Assembly: GCF_012843905.1 (NCBI RefSeq)
Contig: NZ_JABAGC010000011.1
Span: 17,798-81,797, forward strand
Length of the DNA: 64,000 nt
Direction of reading: 5' to 3'
Origin: Clostridium sp. SM-530-WT-3G
GTDB taxonomy: Bacteria; Bacillota; Clostridia; Clostridiales; Clostridiaceae
Shown here: one piece after another, positions 37,493 through 46,408 of the stretch
Position numbering within the stretch: position 1 is the first letter of the stretch
Layout of the letters: the number at the start of each line of letters is the position of its first letter
Position numbers and translations under genes: made by a program
Notes under the pieces: model-generated
The model's input: only the letters and a program-made list of their open reading frames with translations
Told to the model about the DNA's origin: nothing
Database searches by the model: none

Positions 37493-37984
37493 ATGAAAGC
37501 AAAAAAAATTGCTGAAAGCGGAATACTAATAGCTCTTACTATTATTGTACTCTATGCTGCTTCTATTCTTCCAGTCAGCAAACTTACCGTACTTACTATT
37601 GCATCATGCTTTATTCCAATAGCAATAATGCAAACTTCATTAAAAAATACAATAGTTATTTATGTTGCTTCAAGCCTGCTAAGTTTATTTCTTATACCAA
37701 TAAATATAGCATTATCTTATATTTTATTTTTCGGTATCTATGGAATAATCAAATATTACATTGAAAAATCAAAAAATCTAATTATAGAAATAATATTAAA
37801 ACTTATAATCTTTAATATACTTTGCAGCATAATATATTTTACTGTAAAAAATATATTTATACTGCCATCAACACTTCCAGTGTGGATTATTGTTATTGGA
37901 GCTCAAGCCATATTTTTAGTTTATGATTATGCATTAAGCCTTATTATAAATTATTTTTATGATAGATTTCACAAATATATTTAA
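37493..37984 (+). CDS. Small integral membrane protein, ECF S-component-like or DUF2232-like
   Basis: A 163-residue protein with about five hydrophobic segments, starting MKAKKIAESGILIALTIIVL, a beginning shared by S-components of energy-coupling-factor vitamin importers and related small membrane proteins. ATG is 12 bases after GGAGG, a rather long spacing. It has its own terminator. No ECF ATPase is adjacent, as is usual for shared-module systems. Substrate cannot be guessed. Confidence 0.68.
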   Translation: MKAKKIAESGILIALTIIVLYAASILPVSKLTVLTIASCFIPIAIMQTSLKNTIVIYVASSLLSLFLIPINIALSYILFFGIYGIIKYYIEKSKNLIIEIILKLIIFNILCSIIYFTVKNIFILPSTLPVWIIVIGAQAIFLVYDYALSLIINYFYDRFHKYI

Positions 37985-38013
37985 ACTTAAACATAATAAT
38001 ATTCTATCAATTT

Positions 38014-38058
38014 AAAAAAGTGGCCGTATTTAAAAATAGTTAGATACGACCATTTTTT
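38014..38058. terminator. Strong terminator after the small membrane protein gene
   Basis: The arms AAAAAAGTGGCCGTAT and ATACGACCATTTTTT pair with one mismatch. It may also stop the converging kinase-like gene. Confidence 0.82.
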
Positions 38059-38164
38059 ATGTTTATTTCATAAAAATATTTTCTTGCTCTAACCTTTTTA
38101 TCAAGTACGATATCATTTTAAATCTTATATTATTTTTATTCTCCTATAAATATTTAATTAAATA

Positions 38165-39193
38165 CTATAATGACATATATCTTACAATAAGTTCATTTAA
38201 AAATTTCACAGTCTTTATAGGAGCCTTTCCAACAGATGTCTCTCCTGCTAAAAGAAATCCTGTTACCCCTTCTTTTATTAAATTATATATACTTTCCACT
38301 TCACATAATGAAGGCACTTTTCCTAACTTCATGCTGTTAAGTAAATGGGTTGCAACAATTAGATCCTTATTAGTAAACTTAGTCACTGCTTGTATGATTT
38401 TCTCTTGGTAAATTGGAGTATCTTCAATTGATGTTTCAGGTATAAGGTCTCCCCTTCCAATTACTATTCCATCTACGCAGCTAAGTATTCTTTCTAGATT
38501 TTTTACTCCTTTTAGAGTCTCAATTTTTGCCCATACTTTAGGTACATTATCACCATTTTTATTTTCATCAAGGAACTTCTTTAATTCTTCTACATCCTCT
38601 TTATCTTCAACGAAAGACTGACATATTATATCGACTTTATTTTTTATCCCCCATTGTATTGCTCTTTTATCATTAACATTAAGGGATAAAAAGCTCCTAT
38701 CAAGTTCCTTTATATTACATCCTTTTCCCTTTCTAATTATCCCCCCTTTTACTGCTTTTGTTTTTATAAGATTTTCATTATTATTTTCAATAATCTTAAA
38801 TCTCATTGTATTGTCTTTAATAGAAATCTCCTTATAAACATTCTCTTCAAGCATTTTATGTTTTATATTCAAAGGAATTACCTTGACTTTATTTTTAGGT
38901 AGATTTTTTATTTCCTTTGTGTATTTATCTTCACCACAGAAATAAACATCCTCATCATTATAAATTTTATATATATACTCAAATTTATCAGAAACACGTA
39001 CTTTCCTTCCAGAAAGATCTACTAATACATTTAAAGAGTCATCTATAGTTCTTGCCATATTTAAAAATTCAATAAATTCTGCTTCACTACCATGTGCAAA
39101 ATTAAACCTGACGGTATTAACACCATTATCAATTATACCTTTAAATGAATTTCTATCTTTAACAGACGGACCAACAGTGCCTATTATATACAT
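38165..39193 (-). CDS. Pyruvate kinase-like barrel protein lacking the C-terminal regulatory domain
   Basis: Start ATG 39193 has TTGGAGG; the result is 342 residues. Pyruvate kinase features include IIGTVGPSVKDRNSFKGIID at the start, NTVRFNFAHG, a small B domain in the middle, the KIET motif (WAKIETLKGVKN) with the catalytic Lys and metal-binding Glu, and GIVIGRGDLIPE. The usual LDTKGPEIR reads LVDLSGRKVRV. Normal pyruvate kinase has about 475-585 residues with an allosteric C domain, which is absent here. It may be an unregulated isozyme or a related enzyme acting on another enol substrate. Confidence 0.8.
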   Translation of the reverse strand: MYIIGTVGPSVKDRNSFKGIIDNGVNTVRFNFAHGSEAEFIEFLNMARTIDDSLNVLVDLSGRKVRVSDKFEYIYKIYNDEDVYFCGEDKYTKEIKNLPKNKVKVIPLNIKHKMLEENVYKEISIKDNTMRFKIIENNNENLIKTKAVKGGIIRKGKGCNIKELDRSFLSLNVNDKRAIQWGIKNKVDIICQSFVEDKEDVEELKKFLDENKNGDNVPKVWAKIETLKGVKNLERILSCVDGIVIGRGDLIPETSIEDTPIYQEKIIQAVTKFTNKDLIVATHLLNSMKLGKVPSLCEVESIYNLIKEGVTGFLLAGETSVGKAPIKTVKFLNELIVRYMSL

Positions 39194-39341
39194 AGTATCC
39201 TCCAAATTATCGTTACTTTTATTAATATTAAAATAAAAAGCTAATTATACTATCTTTTCAATTTGTTAATTCAAATGACCTGTTCTAAAAACTTATATCT
39301 TGCATAAATTATTACTATAAAAGCTCAAGGGAGGTTTCATT

Positions 39342-39842
39342 TTGAAAAAGCTATTATCTGTAATTATTTTATTTATTATAACTTTACCTTTGTTTTCATG
39401 TGACGTACAAAATGCAAAATATATTAATTTCACCTCAAAACCTAGTAATCATTATTATACAGATAAGCTAAGAAATAAAATCTTAAATAACAATCCTTAT
39501 GAATTATATGTTTTTGATACAAATTTATATAAAGAAATTCCTGTGGAAAAAAGCGAGAATGTTATAATAGAAAATTTTTTAAATTCTCTTACTGAAGCTG
39601 ATTATATTAATGAACCAATCAAGGATAAAGAACCATATAGAATAAAAATTGTGTTCAAAGATGAAAAATATCTTATGAGGGTTTACAATGAATCTCTTAT
39701 ATCTATATCTCCATGGGATGGAACATACAAAGAAGACACAGTTTCAATGAATAATGTCCCTTTGCGATATAATCTTATTGATTTTTGTAACCATATTGAA
39801 AACAAGCCTTTAGAAAATAAATTAAATGAGCCCCTTATATAA
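39342..39842 (+). CDS. DUF4883-type lipoprotein
   Basis: Start TTG at 39342 with GGGAGG at seven bases. A 166-residue product with a lipoprotein signal (MKKLLSVIILFIITLPLFSC, Cys20). The mature part is a small mixed domain with NVIIENFLNSLTEADYI and PYRIKIVFKDEKYLMRVYN, consistent with DUF4883. The function of the family is unknown; it is anchored on the outer face of the membrane. Single gene with its own terminator. Confidence 0.78.
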   Translation: MKKLLSVIILFIITLPLFSCDVQNAKYINFTSKPSNHYYTDKLRNKILNNNPYELYVFDTNLYKEIPVEKSENVIIENFLNSLTEADYINEPIKDKEPYRIKIVFKDEKYLMRVYNESLISISPWDGTYKEDTVSMNNVPLRYNLIDFCNHIENKPLENKLNEPLI

Positions 39843-39863
39843 TAAATTTAATATATATTTTAT

Positions 39864-39897
39864 GATAAGCTCTTGGTCTTGTTATCTAGAGCTTATC
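39864..39897 (+). terminator. Terminator of the DUF4883-type gene
   Basis: The perfect arms GATAAGCTCT and AGAGCTTATC, followed by TTCATTTA. Confidence 0.65.
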
Positions 39898-39982
39898 TTC
39901 ATTTACTATTACTTAGTGATTCTTTTCTTTTGCTATGTTATCATAATATTATTAAATGAAAATTAAATTGGAGGTTTTTCTC

Positions 39983-40825
39983 ATGGTTAAAGTAGATTTC
40001 CACACCCATACATCTGCATCAGATGGTATTTTATCGCCTGCTCAAGTTATTGATCGTGCCAAAACTAATGATTTAAAATATTTAGCTATAACTGATCATG
40101 ACACTTTAAGCGGATTAAATGAAGGAATTTTAGAAAGTTTAAAAAAGGACATAAAATTAATTCCTGGAATTGAATTATCAACTCAGTATAATAATGAAAG
40201 TGTTCATATCTTAGGCTTTTTTAAAGGAAATAATTATAAAGATAAGGTTCTTGCTACTGAACTTAGCAAAATAAAAAATCATAGAATTACAAGAGCTCAA
40301 GAAATTGTATCAAAATTAAAATCTGAATTTAATATAGTTCTTGATTTTGATAGTATCTTAAAATCAACACCTGATACTATTGCAAGACCACATATTGCCA
40401 GAGCTATAATAGATGCTGGATACAATTATACTTTTGAAGAAATATTTGATAACTTTATAGGAAAAGGATGCAAAGCATATGTTCCGACTTTAAAACTATC
40501 AACAGAAGATGGAATATCGCTTTTAAAAAAATATAATGCATTAGTATTTTTAGCTCATCCTAAACTTATAAGTAATACTCCTATTTCTGAATTTTTAAAT
40601 ATGGAATTCGATGGCATTGAAGCAATTTACTATCAAAATACAATTGATGAAACAAAATCGTTCATTAAGCTCGCTAATGAAAATAATATGCTTATATCAT
40701 GTGGTTCTGATTTTCATGGTAATATAGAAACTGATTTACGTCATGGTGACGTAGGATCTGTAGAAATGCCTAAAGAATATTTAACAAAACTATTAGATGC
40801 ATTAGATATATCTACATCTATCTAA
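39983..40825 (+). CDS. PHP-domain phosphoesterase
   Basis: Start ATG 39983 with GGAGG at eight bases; 280 residues. Metal-binding motifs of the PHP fold are intact: VDFHTHTSASDG (His7, His9, Asp14), ITDHDTL, PGIELS, FLAHPKL and GSDFHG. Characterised relatives (RNase AM/YciV type) are 5'-3' exonucleases or 3',5'-nucleotide bisphosphate phosphatases. Here the roughly 280-residue size and motif order agree with that group. Single gene with a terminator. Exact substrate not determined. Confidence 0.92.
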   Translation: MVKVDFHTHTSASDGILSPAQVIDRAKTNDLKYLAITDHDTLSGLNEGILESLKKDIKLIPGIELSTQYNNESVHILGFFKGNNYKDKVLATELSKIKNHRITRAQEIVSKLKSEFNIVLDFDSILKSTPDTIARPHIARAIIDAGYNYTFEEIFDNFIGKGCKAYVPTLKLSTEDGISLLKKYNALVFLAHPKLISNTPISEFLNMEFDGIEAIYYQNTIDETKSFIKLANENNMLISCGSDFHGNIETDLRHGDVGSVEMPKEYLTKLLDALDISTSI

Positions 40826-40846
40826 TGGATTTACTACATATAAAAA

Positions 40847-40880
40847 AAGAGGTTTTCTCGAAATATTGAGAAAACCTCTT
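40847..40880. terminator. Terminator between convergent PHP and aminopeptidase genes
   Basis: The perfect arms AAGAGGTTTTCTC and GAGAAAACCTCTT lie 21 bases past the PHP stop. Confidence 0.82.
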
Positions 40881-40982
40881 CCTATATACTAAATAAATAA
40901 AACTACAAATTTAAAAGTTATTGAAAATTAAATTTTAAAAAAACACTAGTGGCTAGAATTATATAAATAACTGTTTATAGAT

Positions 40983-42380
40983 TTAAGCTTCTATTAAGAA
41001 TGCCTTATATCCTCTCATAGTTTCATATATATCAACTTTGCTTGCAATTTCCCATGGAGCATGCATGTTGTGAAGAGCAACTCCACAATCGATAACTTCC
41101 ATATTATATTGCGCTAAAATGTAAGCGATAGTTCCGCCACCACCTGCATCAACTTTACCAAGTTCAGCAGTTTGATATGAAACATTATGCTTATCCATTA
41201 TATTTCTAAGTTCAGCCATGTATTCAGCATTAGCATCATTACAGCCAGATTTTCCTCTAGCTCCAGTATACTTGTTGAATACCATTCCCTTTCCAAAGTA
41301 TGCTGAGTTTTTCTTTTCCATAACTGATGGATAATTTGGATCATACGCAGCACTTACATCTGAAGAAAGCATTTTTGAGTTTGCAAGACATCTTCTAAGT
41401 TTAAGATCATTATAGCTTTCCATGCAGTCAATAAGTTCAGCAACTATATTTTCAAAGAATCTTGATTGCATTCCAGTTGCTCCAACGCTTCCTATTTCTT
41501 CTTTATCAACTAATAGGCAGCAACAAGTTTTATCAGGATTTTCTATTTCAAACATAGCCATTAATGAAGTATATGAACATACTCTGTCATCATGGCCATA
41601 AGCCATAACCATACTTCTATCTAAACCATAATCTCTAGCTTTTCCTGCTGGTACAACTTCAATTTCGGCTGATACAAAATCATCTTCTTCAAAATCATAC
41701 TTATCTTTTAATATCTTTAATACATTTGCTTTTACAGCATCTTTTTCTTCACCTTCAAGTGGCATGCTTCCAAGAGTAACATTTAAGTCTTCACCTTCAA
41801 TTACTTTATTAGCCTTTTTATCTAATTGAGCACTTGATAAGTGTACAAGTAAATCTGTAATTCCAACTACTGGATCACATTCATCTTCTCCTATACATAT
41901 ATCAATTACAGTTCCATCTTTCTTTACTACAACACCATGAAGTGCTAATGGTAATGTAACCCATTGATATTTTTTAATTCCACCATAATAATGTGTATCT
42001 AAAAATGCTATATCAGTATCTTCATAAAGAGGATTTTGTTTAGCATCTAATCTTGGTGAATCTATATGCGCACCTAAAATTTTAAGACCATTTTCTATTG
42101 GTTCACTTCCCACTATAAATAAAGCAATTGTCTTTCCTTTATTATTAGAATAAACCTTATCTCCAGCCTTTAATTTTCTTCCAGCTTTGATTATTTCACT
42201 TAAATCTTCATAACCCTCAGCTTTGGCAAGTCTTATAACTTCTTTTACACATTCTCTTTCTGTCTTGCATTCAGACATAAATCTTTTATATCCTTCACAG
42301 AAATCAAAAACTTCTTTTACTTTTTCTCCAGAGTATTTGATCCATGCATTTTTATTGTATCCTTTTTTATCATTGCTCAT
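40983..42380 (-). CDS. M18-family aminopeptidase
   Basis: A 465-residue zinc aminopeptidase of the aspartyl/M18 family, which removes N-terminal acidic or other residues in the cytoplasm. Metal-site motifs are visible: GAHIDSPRLDAKQNP (first His and the DS pair), LVDKEEIGSVGATGM (catalytic EE), SSDVSAAYDPNYP, and ALHNMHAPWE (last His). Length matches clostridial ApeA-type enzymes. ATG with AAAGGAG. It lies just downstream of hprK, same strand, with a 27-base gap, so probably co-transcribed. Confidence 0.93.
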   Translation of the reverse strand: MSNDKKGYNKNAWIKYSGEKVKEVFDFCEGYKRFMSECKTERECVKEVIRLAKAEGYEDLSEIIKAGRKLKAGDKVYSNNKGKTIALFIVGSEPIENGLKILGAHIDSPRLDAKQNPLYEDTDIAFLDTHYYGGIKKYQWVTLPLALHGVVVKKDGTVIDICIGEDECDPVVGITDLLVHLSSAQLDKKANKVIEGEDLNVTLGSMPLEGEEKDAVKANVLKILKDKYDFEEDDFVSAEIEVVPAGKARDYGLDRSMVMAYGHDDRVCSYTSLMAMFEIENPDKTCCCLLVDKEEIGSVGATGMQSRFFENIVAELIDCMESYNDLKLRRCLANSKMLSSDVSAAYDPNYPSVMEKKNSAYFGKGMVFNKYTGARGKSGCNDANAEYMAELRNIMDKHNVSYQTAELGKVDAGGGGTIAYILAQYNMEVIDCGVALHNMHAPWEIASKVDIYETMRGYKAFLIEA

Positions 42381-42407
42381 GATTCTAACTCCTTTTTATA
42401 TAGTTTT

Positions 42408-43319
42408 CTACAAATCACTTATATTATTCATTCTGCTTTCTATCACATCAACTGGTGATACCTTTGACATTAATGAATATCTATAATTGACTGCAGCTGC
42501 TTCAATGATAACAGCTATATTTCTACCTGGGCGAACTGGAACTGTTAATTTCTTAACATCTTTTCCCAAAATATTCATATATTCGTTATCTATTCCAAGT
42601 CTATCATAATCATTGTCATCTTTCCAGTGCTCAAAATGCATAACTAATTTTATTTCTTTTTCTTGAACTACTGAACTAAGTCCATAAAGTGTAGTTACAT
42701 CAATTATACCTATTCCTCTAACCTCAAGCATACCTATAGTAATTTTAGGTGATCTTCCAATAAGCTGTCCATCAATTTCTTTGATATCAACAGCATCATC
42801 AGTTACAAGTCTATGTCCTCTCTTTATAAGTTCCAACGCAGTTTCACTTTTACCTATTCCACTTTCACCTGTAATAAGTATTCCTATTCCTGACACATCC
42901 ACAAGTACACCATGAAGTCTTGTTTCAGGTGCTAATTTATCAGCAAGATATATTGTAGTCTTACTTATAAATTGAGTTGTAACAAGTTTAGTTCTTAAAA
43001 CCCAAACTTTATGATTCTGTGCTTCTTTTATAAATTCTTCATGAGGTTCTAATCCTCTTGTTATAACTAGACATTTTATATCGAATGTAAAGTATTTCTT
43101 TACTCTCTTCTTTCTTAATTCTCTCTGCATATCATCTAAAAAGCTCCATTCAGCTTTTCCTATGACCTGAATTCTTTCTGGTGCAAAATAGTTATAAAAA
43201 CCTGCAAGTTGAAGCCCAGGCCTGTTTATATCATTTACAGATACATTTATATCTTCACTACCCTCAACAAGTATTTCTAGATTAAAATCATCTATTAATT
43301 TTCTAACTGATACTCCCAA
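42408..43319 (-). CDS. hprK: HPr kinase/phosphorylase
   Basis: A 303-residue bifunctional enzyme that phosphorylates and dephosphorylates Ser46 of HPr, the central signal of carbon catabolite repression in Firmicutes. The N-terminal domain is followed by HGVLVDVSGIGILITGESGIGKSETALEL, with the catalytic His and P-loop. The HprK signature LEVRGIGIIDVTTLYG is present, and the C-terminal VRPGRNIAVIIEAAAVNYR is typical. TTG start with AGAGG. It lies between the YnzC-type gene and aminopeptidase on one strand. Confidence 0.96.
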   Translation of the reverse strand: MGVSVRKLIDDFNLEILVEGSEDINVSVNDINRPGLQLAGFYNYFAPERIQVIGKAEWSFLDDMQRELRKKRVKKYFTFDIKCLVITRGLEPHEEFIKEAQNHKVWVLRTKLVTTQFISKTTIYLADKLAPETRLHGVLVDVSGIGILITGESGIGKSETALELIKRGHRLVTDDAVDIKEIDGQLIGRSPKITIGMLEVRGIGIIDVTTLYGLSSVVQEKEIKLVMHFEHWKDDNDYDRLGIDNEYMNILGKDVKKLTVPVRPGRNIAVIIEAAAVNYRYSLMSKVSPVDVIESRMNNISDL

Positions 43320-43336
43320 AAGTCATCATCCTCTTT

Positions 43337-43522
43337 TTATTTTTTACGTTTTATACTGTCAAGCTGTGCTCTAAAATTCTTTCTAACATTTCCCAAATAT
43401 CTTTCTCTAAGTTTAGCTTGCAATTCTTTCTCTTCCGAAGTCAGCTCTCTTTCTTGACTTATCTTATACAGTTCATTTATTTTTGCTGCAACTTCCTCTA
43501 TTTTCATCTTTTGAATATCCAT
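43337..43522 (-). CDS. DUF896/UPF0291 (YnzC-like) small protein
   Basis: A 61-residue helical-hairpin protein. KIEEVAAKINELYKISQERE and LTSEEKELQAKLRERYLGNVRKNFRAQL match the DUF896 pattern (INELA.K.K...LT..E..EQ..LR..YL...R). The B. subtilis YnzC homologue is a SOS-linked small protein of unclear function. ATG with AAAGGATG. Just upstream of hprK. Confidence 0.9.
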   Translation of the reverse strand: MDIQKMKIEEVAAKINELYKISQERELTSEEKELQAKLRERYLGNVRKNFRAQLDSIKRKK

Positions 43523-43815
43523 TTTATATCATCCTTTCTCTTTATATCACTAATTTTACCATTTTGGTACATATAATCAACAATATTTTTTCGACACATT
43601 GTAATTGTTTTTATGTTTTTCACTTATAATAACCATTTATATTTTTGTCGCTTTAAAATGTTAAAATTATTGTTTATAACAGGCTATAGCATTGATTCTA
43701 TAAGCCTTTGCTATTATTTGTCAGCATTTGTATTACGAAAACTTTTTACAATTTTTGTCTTATTCTCTATAATATTAAATAGATTATCGATTTTTTAGTA
43801 ATATGAGGTGAAATC
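43523..43815. other. Intergenic region between divergent genes
   Basis: About 290 AT-rich bases between the YnzC-type and Spo0E-type genes. A 61-codon frame here has no ribosome site. No structured element is clear. Confidence 0.4.
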
Positions 43816-44052
43816 ATGAACTTTTTATCAATTATTAAACTTAAAGCAGATATAATAATAAGAAAAAATTTATTAAATCTTCTTTTAATATTATTTTCTC
43901 CAACAAACTCATTAACAGTGTTCTTATCTCAAAATTTAGATAAATATATTGTAAAGCATCAAAAGTTATTATTTTTATCGCATAATAAAGTCAATAATAA
44001 TACAAAAAATACTTATATAAATAAATCTGTTACTAATAAATTTGTTGCTTAA
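43816..44052 (+). CDS. Spo0E-like sporulation phosphatase (divergent)
   Basis: A 78-residue protein, ATG five bases after GAGGTG. The segment KNLLNLLLILFSPTNSLTVFLSQNLDKYIVKHQK fits the Spo0E pattern: two short helices with the diagnostic S-Q-x-L-D near the start of the second, the motif that contacts the aspartyl phosphate of Spo0A. In the family this protein removes phosphate from Spo0A~P and delays sporulation. The C-terminal 27 residues are Asn/Lys-rich and unlike the family. Helix 1 is unusually hydrophobic. Confidence 0.6.
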   Translation: MNFLSIIKLKADIIIRKNLLNLLLILFSPTNSLTVFLSQNLDKYIVKHQKLLFLSHNKVNNNTKNTYINKSVTNKFVA

Positions 44053-44311
44053 ATTTCTTATACTAATTTCATTAATGCATATATAAAATAATGAAATTTA
44101 ATATATAAAAATAAATATTTTATACAAGGCCATTTAGTTATATATAGATATAATATCTATATATAGCATAAAATATGGGCTTAATATTCAATAAAAAACT
44201 TCATTAATTCCTCTAAAAATATATTTCACCCCACCTAATATATGAGTTTTCATATTAGATGTAATTAAAATTATATAATTTTTTATTTTTTTCATCTTTT
44301 GTAAATTTATA

Positions 44312-44339
44312 CAAAAAAACACTTCATTTCTGAAGTGTT
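44312..44339 (-). terminator. Terminator of the 6S RNA gene
   Basis: The arms ACACTTCA and TGAAGTGT form a hairpin followed on the minus strand by TTTTTTTGT, directly downstream of the 6S RNA. Confidence 0.85.
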
Positions 44340-44352
44340 ACTTTCATAAAAA

Positions 44353-44543
44353 CATTTCCCAACATGCCGTTCACCTATATATTCAATACCTGCGCCTCGC
44401 AGGTGGGTTAAGCTCAACTTACTTTTGTCATCTTCCGCCACTTACGTGAATAAATGAAGTCCGACATCCATAAGCATGTTGCAAATCCCGAAAATGTCAT
44501 GTAGGTTGAATATCATAAGCTTAGCGCACACCTCAGGAAATCT
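44353..44543 (-). ncRNA. ssrS: 6S RNA
   Basis: On the minus strand the RNA begins ATTTCCTGAGGTGTGCGC and ends GGCATGTTGGGAAAT, closely paralleling E. coli 6S, which begins AUUUCUCUGAGAUGUUCGC and ends GGCAUCUCGGAGAUU. The ends pair to form the closing stem. About 190 bases is the usual length. Local GC is clearly higher than the surroundings. It has a consensus promoter and a terminator. 6S RNA binds the sigma-A RNA polymerase holoenzyme as a mimic of an open promoter and damps transcription in stationary phase. Confidence 0.88.
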
Positions 44544-44551
44544 ATGCTTTT

Positions 44552-44579
44552 ATTATAGCATAGATATATATTATTTCAA
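44552..44579 (-). promoter_or_regulatory. Sigma-A promoter of the 6S RNA
   Basis: On the minus strand, -35 TTGAAA (44574-44579), a 16-base spacer and -10 TATAAT (44552-44557). The RNA start lies about ten bases further. Confidence 0.8.
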
Positions 44580-44601
44580 TAACATTTAATTACCAATTAT
44601 T

Positions 44602-45000
44602 TTAATCTTCGTAATCGTTTAATATATCTTCTAATTCAGCTTCATCCATACTATCTGATACTGACATTATAAACTTAAAGTATCCACTTTCTCCACTTTC
44701 CATTCCAAGATCTTTTATAAAGCATTGTACTTCAAATTCATCCATAACATCTTCGATAATTGATTCTGTATTATCAACAGCTATATCCTTTAAATATGGA
44801 ATATAGTATTCTCTATACCATTCATCACTTTCTTCTTCATAATCACTTTCATCATTAGAATAGTTTTTTGCTGCAGCAAGTTCTTCTTTATCAAAATCAT
44901 AGTAGAATTTGATAACTACATAATCATTATCTTGTCTTACCTCTTCAACATCAGATAACCCATTTTCTTCTAAATAACTTATGATTTCTGAACTATCCAT
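44602..45000 (-). CDS. Acidic hypothetical protein
   Basis: Start ATG 45000, six bases after GAGGTG, gives 132 residues; a GTG at 45009 is part of the ribosome site. The protein is very acidic (EDYEEESDEWYREYYIP region and an LEDILNDYED tail), soluble and apparently alpha/beta. It lies 18 bases after the DUF1292 gene on the same strand, so probably co-transcribed. Family not recognised. Confidence 0.75.
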   Translation of the reverse strand: MDSSEIISYLEENGLSDVEEVRQDNDYVVIKFYYDFDKEELAAAKNYSNDESDYEEESDEWYREYYIPYLKDIAVDNTESIIEDVMDEFEVQCFIKDLGMESGESGYFKFIMSVSDSMDEAELEDILNDYED

Positions 45001-45018
45001 TGAATTCACCTCATCTTA

Positions 45019-45264
45019 TTAGTATAGTAATTTTTTGTATTCTTTCTTAATTTCCTCAAATTCCTTATCATCTTCAACAAGGTTTAATTCTTCCTTGCCT
45101 TCTTCATTTATATCTATTCTAAAAGCAAACATATCATCACTGTCTTCATCTACTGGTGATAATAATAAATATCCTTGTTCTTTAAGATAAATTTTTGCTA
45201 TCGCCTCAAAATCAACTTTATTTCCTTCTTCGTCTCTAAAAGACATTATTTCCTTTTCTTCCAA
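45019..45264 (-). CDS. DUF1292-family protein
   Basis: TTG start at 45264, six bases after AGAGGTG, gives 81 residues. The pattern fits DUF1292 (B. subtilis YrzB type): [43 protein letters not shown] and a [12 protein letters not shown] ending. Small acidic cytoplasmic protein, function unknown. First gene of a two-gene unit. Confidence 0.85.
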   Translation of the reverse strand: MEEKEIMSFRDEEGNKVDFEAIAKIYLKEQGYLLLSPVDEDSDDMFAFRIDINEEGKEELNLVEDDKEFEEIKKEYKKLLY

Positions 45265-45541
45265 AATGTTCACCTCTAATTTTCCGCTTAAAAACACATT
45301 CTGTAACACTATTCATTACATTTTACATCTTTAAACTATTCTAACCTTATTATATGATATTTCTCCCTTTTGTCTATACATTTATATAATTTTATAAAGA
45401 TTTTTATTATTAATTATATTACTATATAATTTTCATAAGAAACCATATATTAGTTAAAAAAGTTTTTTACTTATTCATTTTAATATTTTATTTATTATAA
45501 TTCTAAATATACATTATTACTAATAATTTAATAATAAAAAA

Positions 45542-45571
45542 TGAGTAATCTAACTAAAATCAGACTACCCA
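45542..45571 (-). terminator. Terminator of the ECF S-component gene
   Basis: On the minus strand, GGGTAGTCTGAT pairs imperfectly with AGATTACTCA and is followed by TTTTTTATTA. Confidence 0.62.
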
Positions 45572-45614
45572 CTATATAAATTTTATTGTATACTAATCAG
45601 CCTAATAAATTATT

Positions 45615-46157
45615 CTAATTGATGCTTGATAATTCTCTACCAAAATCCCCAAAAGCATTATATATATTTTTATTTTTTGCTTTTGCAACAGCATTAACTA
45701 TTACATATGCTATTACGGCATCAACACAATGATGAATCATACTTCCAACTAATGTGACTATTAATGCCCAATCCACAACTATTCCTATAAGTGGAATAAC
45801 TACAATCATTTCTAAAAATCCATGTATTGGCGCTGTTATTGCAGCTACCATGGTATAATTACAATATTTGCTTATCATTTTAGCACCAATAAACCCGACA
45901 ATTATATGCATTGCTGCTCTTGCTACTACTGGAGTTGGAAGACCTGATATTATAAATCCAATTGTTGATCCTATTCCAACTACTACTGCTACAAATGGTG
46001 ATATAAGCATTCCTATCATCATTGGCACATGAGCTGCTATAGTTGCTGAAAATGCAGGTGGTACAAATATTCTTAAAAATCCAAAATAAGTTGGTATTAT
46101 TATTGCAAGTGCTGTAAGAAGACCTGCATAAACCATTTCTTTTATTCTACTATTCAT
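45615..46157 (-). CDS. ECF transporter S-component (niacin-type, NiaX-like)
   Basis: A 180-residue membrane protein with about six helices, the usual size for substrate-binding S-components. RIKEMVYAGLLTALAIIIP is the classical N-terminal helix with the Ala motif for docking to EcfT. The stretch FSATIAAHVPMMIGMLISP followed by PVVARAAMHIIVGFIG resembles NiaX niacin importers. ATG after GGGGG. No ECF ATPase nearby; it would share a central module. The niacin assignment is moderate. Confidence 0.75.
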   Translation of the reverse strand: MNSRIKEMVYAGLLTALAIIIPTYFGFLRIFVPPAFSATIAAHVPMMIGMLISPFVAVVVGIGSTIGFIISGLPTPVVARAAMHIIVGFIGAKMISKYCNYTMVAAITAPIHGFLEMIVVIPLIGIVVDWALIVTLVGSMIHHCVDAVIAYVIVNAVAKAKNKNIYNAFGDFGRELSSIN

Positions 46158-46231
46158 TATTTATTCCCCCATAATTAAACCATTAAATTCTGTAATGTAA
46201 GTAATTAAATATTTAATATAGTAAATACAGA

Positions 46232-46243
46232 TACAAGCTTGTA
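46232..46243. promoter_or_regulatory. Palindrome TACAAGCTTGTA upstream of the S-component gene
   Basis: A perfect 12-base dyad 75 bases before the gene start, in the position of an operator. If the transporter is for niacin, NiaR would be the expected regulator; that is inference. Confidence 0.35.
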
Positions 46244-46335
46244 CATTTTTACAATATATATTTTAACTGTATATACACTAGTATACTACTAATAAAATCT
46301 TTGTAAATATTTTTTCTTAAATTTTCTTTAATTAC

Positions 46336-46365
46336 TTGACTTATCCTACTATATATTCGTATTAT
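46336..46365 (+). promoter_or_regulatory. Promoter of the choline-binding-type surface protein
   Basis: -35 TTGACT (46336-46341), an 18-base spacer and -10 TATTAT (46360-46365). A dyad with arms TGATAGT/ACTATCA follows at 46372-46389, at the expected transcription start, and could be an operator. Confidence 0.5.
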
Positions 46366-46408
46366 AATATTTGATAGTACAAACTATCATTTTATTACTG
46401 ATGTAATT

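Noticed and set aside
43613..43798. 61-codon hydrophobic frame upstream of the Spo0E-like gene
   Set aside because: No ribosome site; typical AT-rich leader translation.
44139..44165. AT-only dyad TATATATAGATA/TATCTATATATA
   Set aside because: Composition alone can produce it in such AT-rich DNA; no gene arrangement supports a function.
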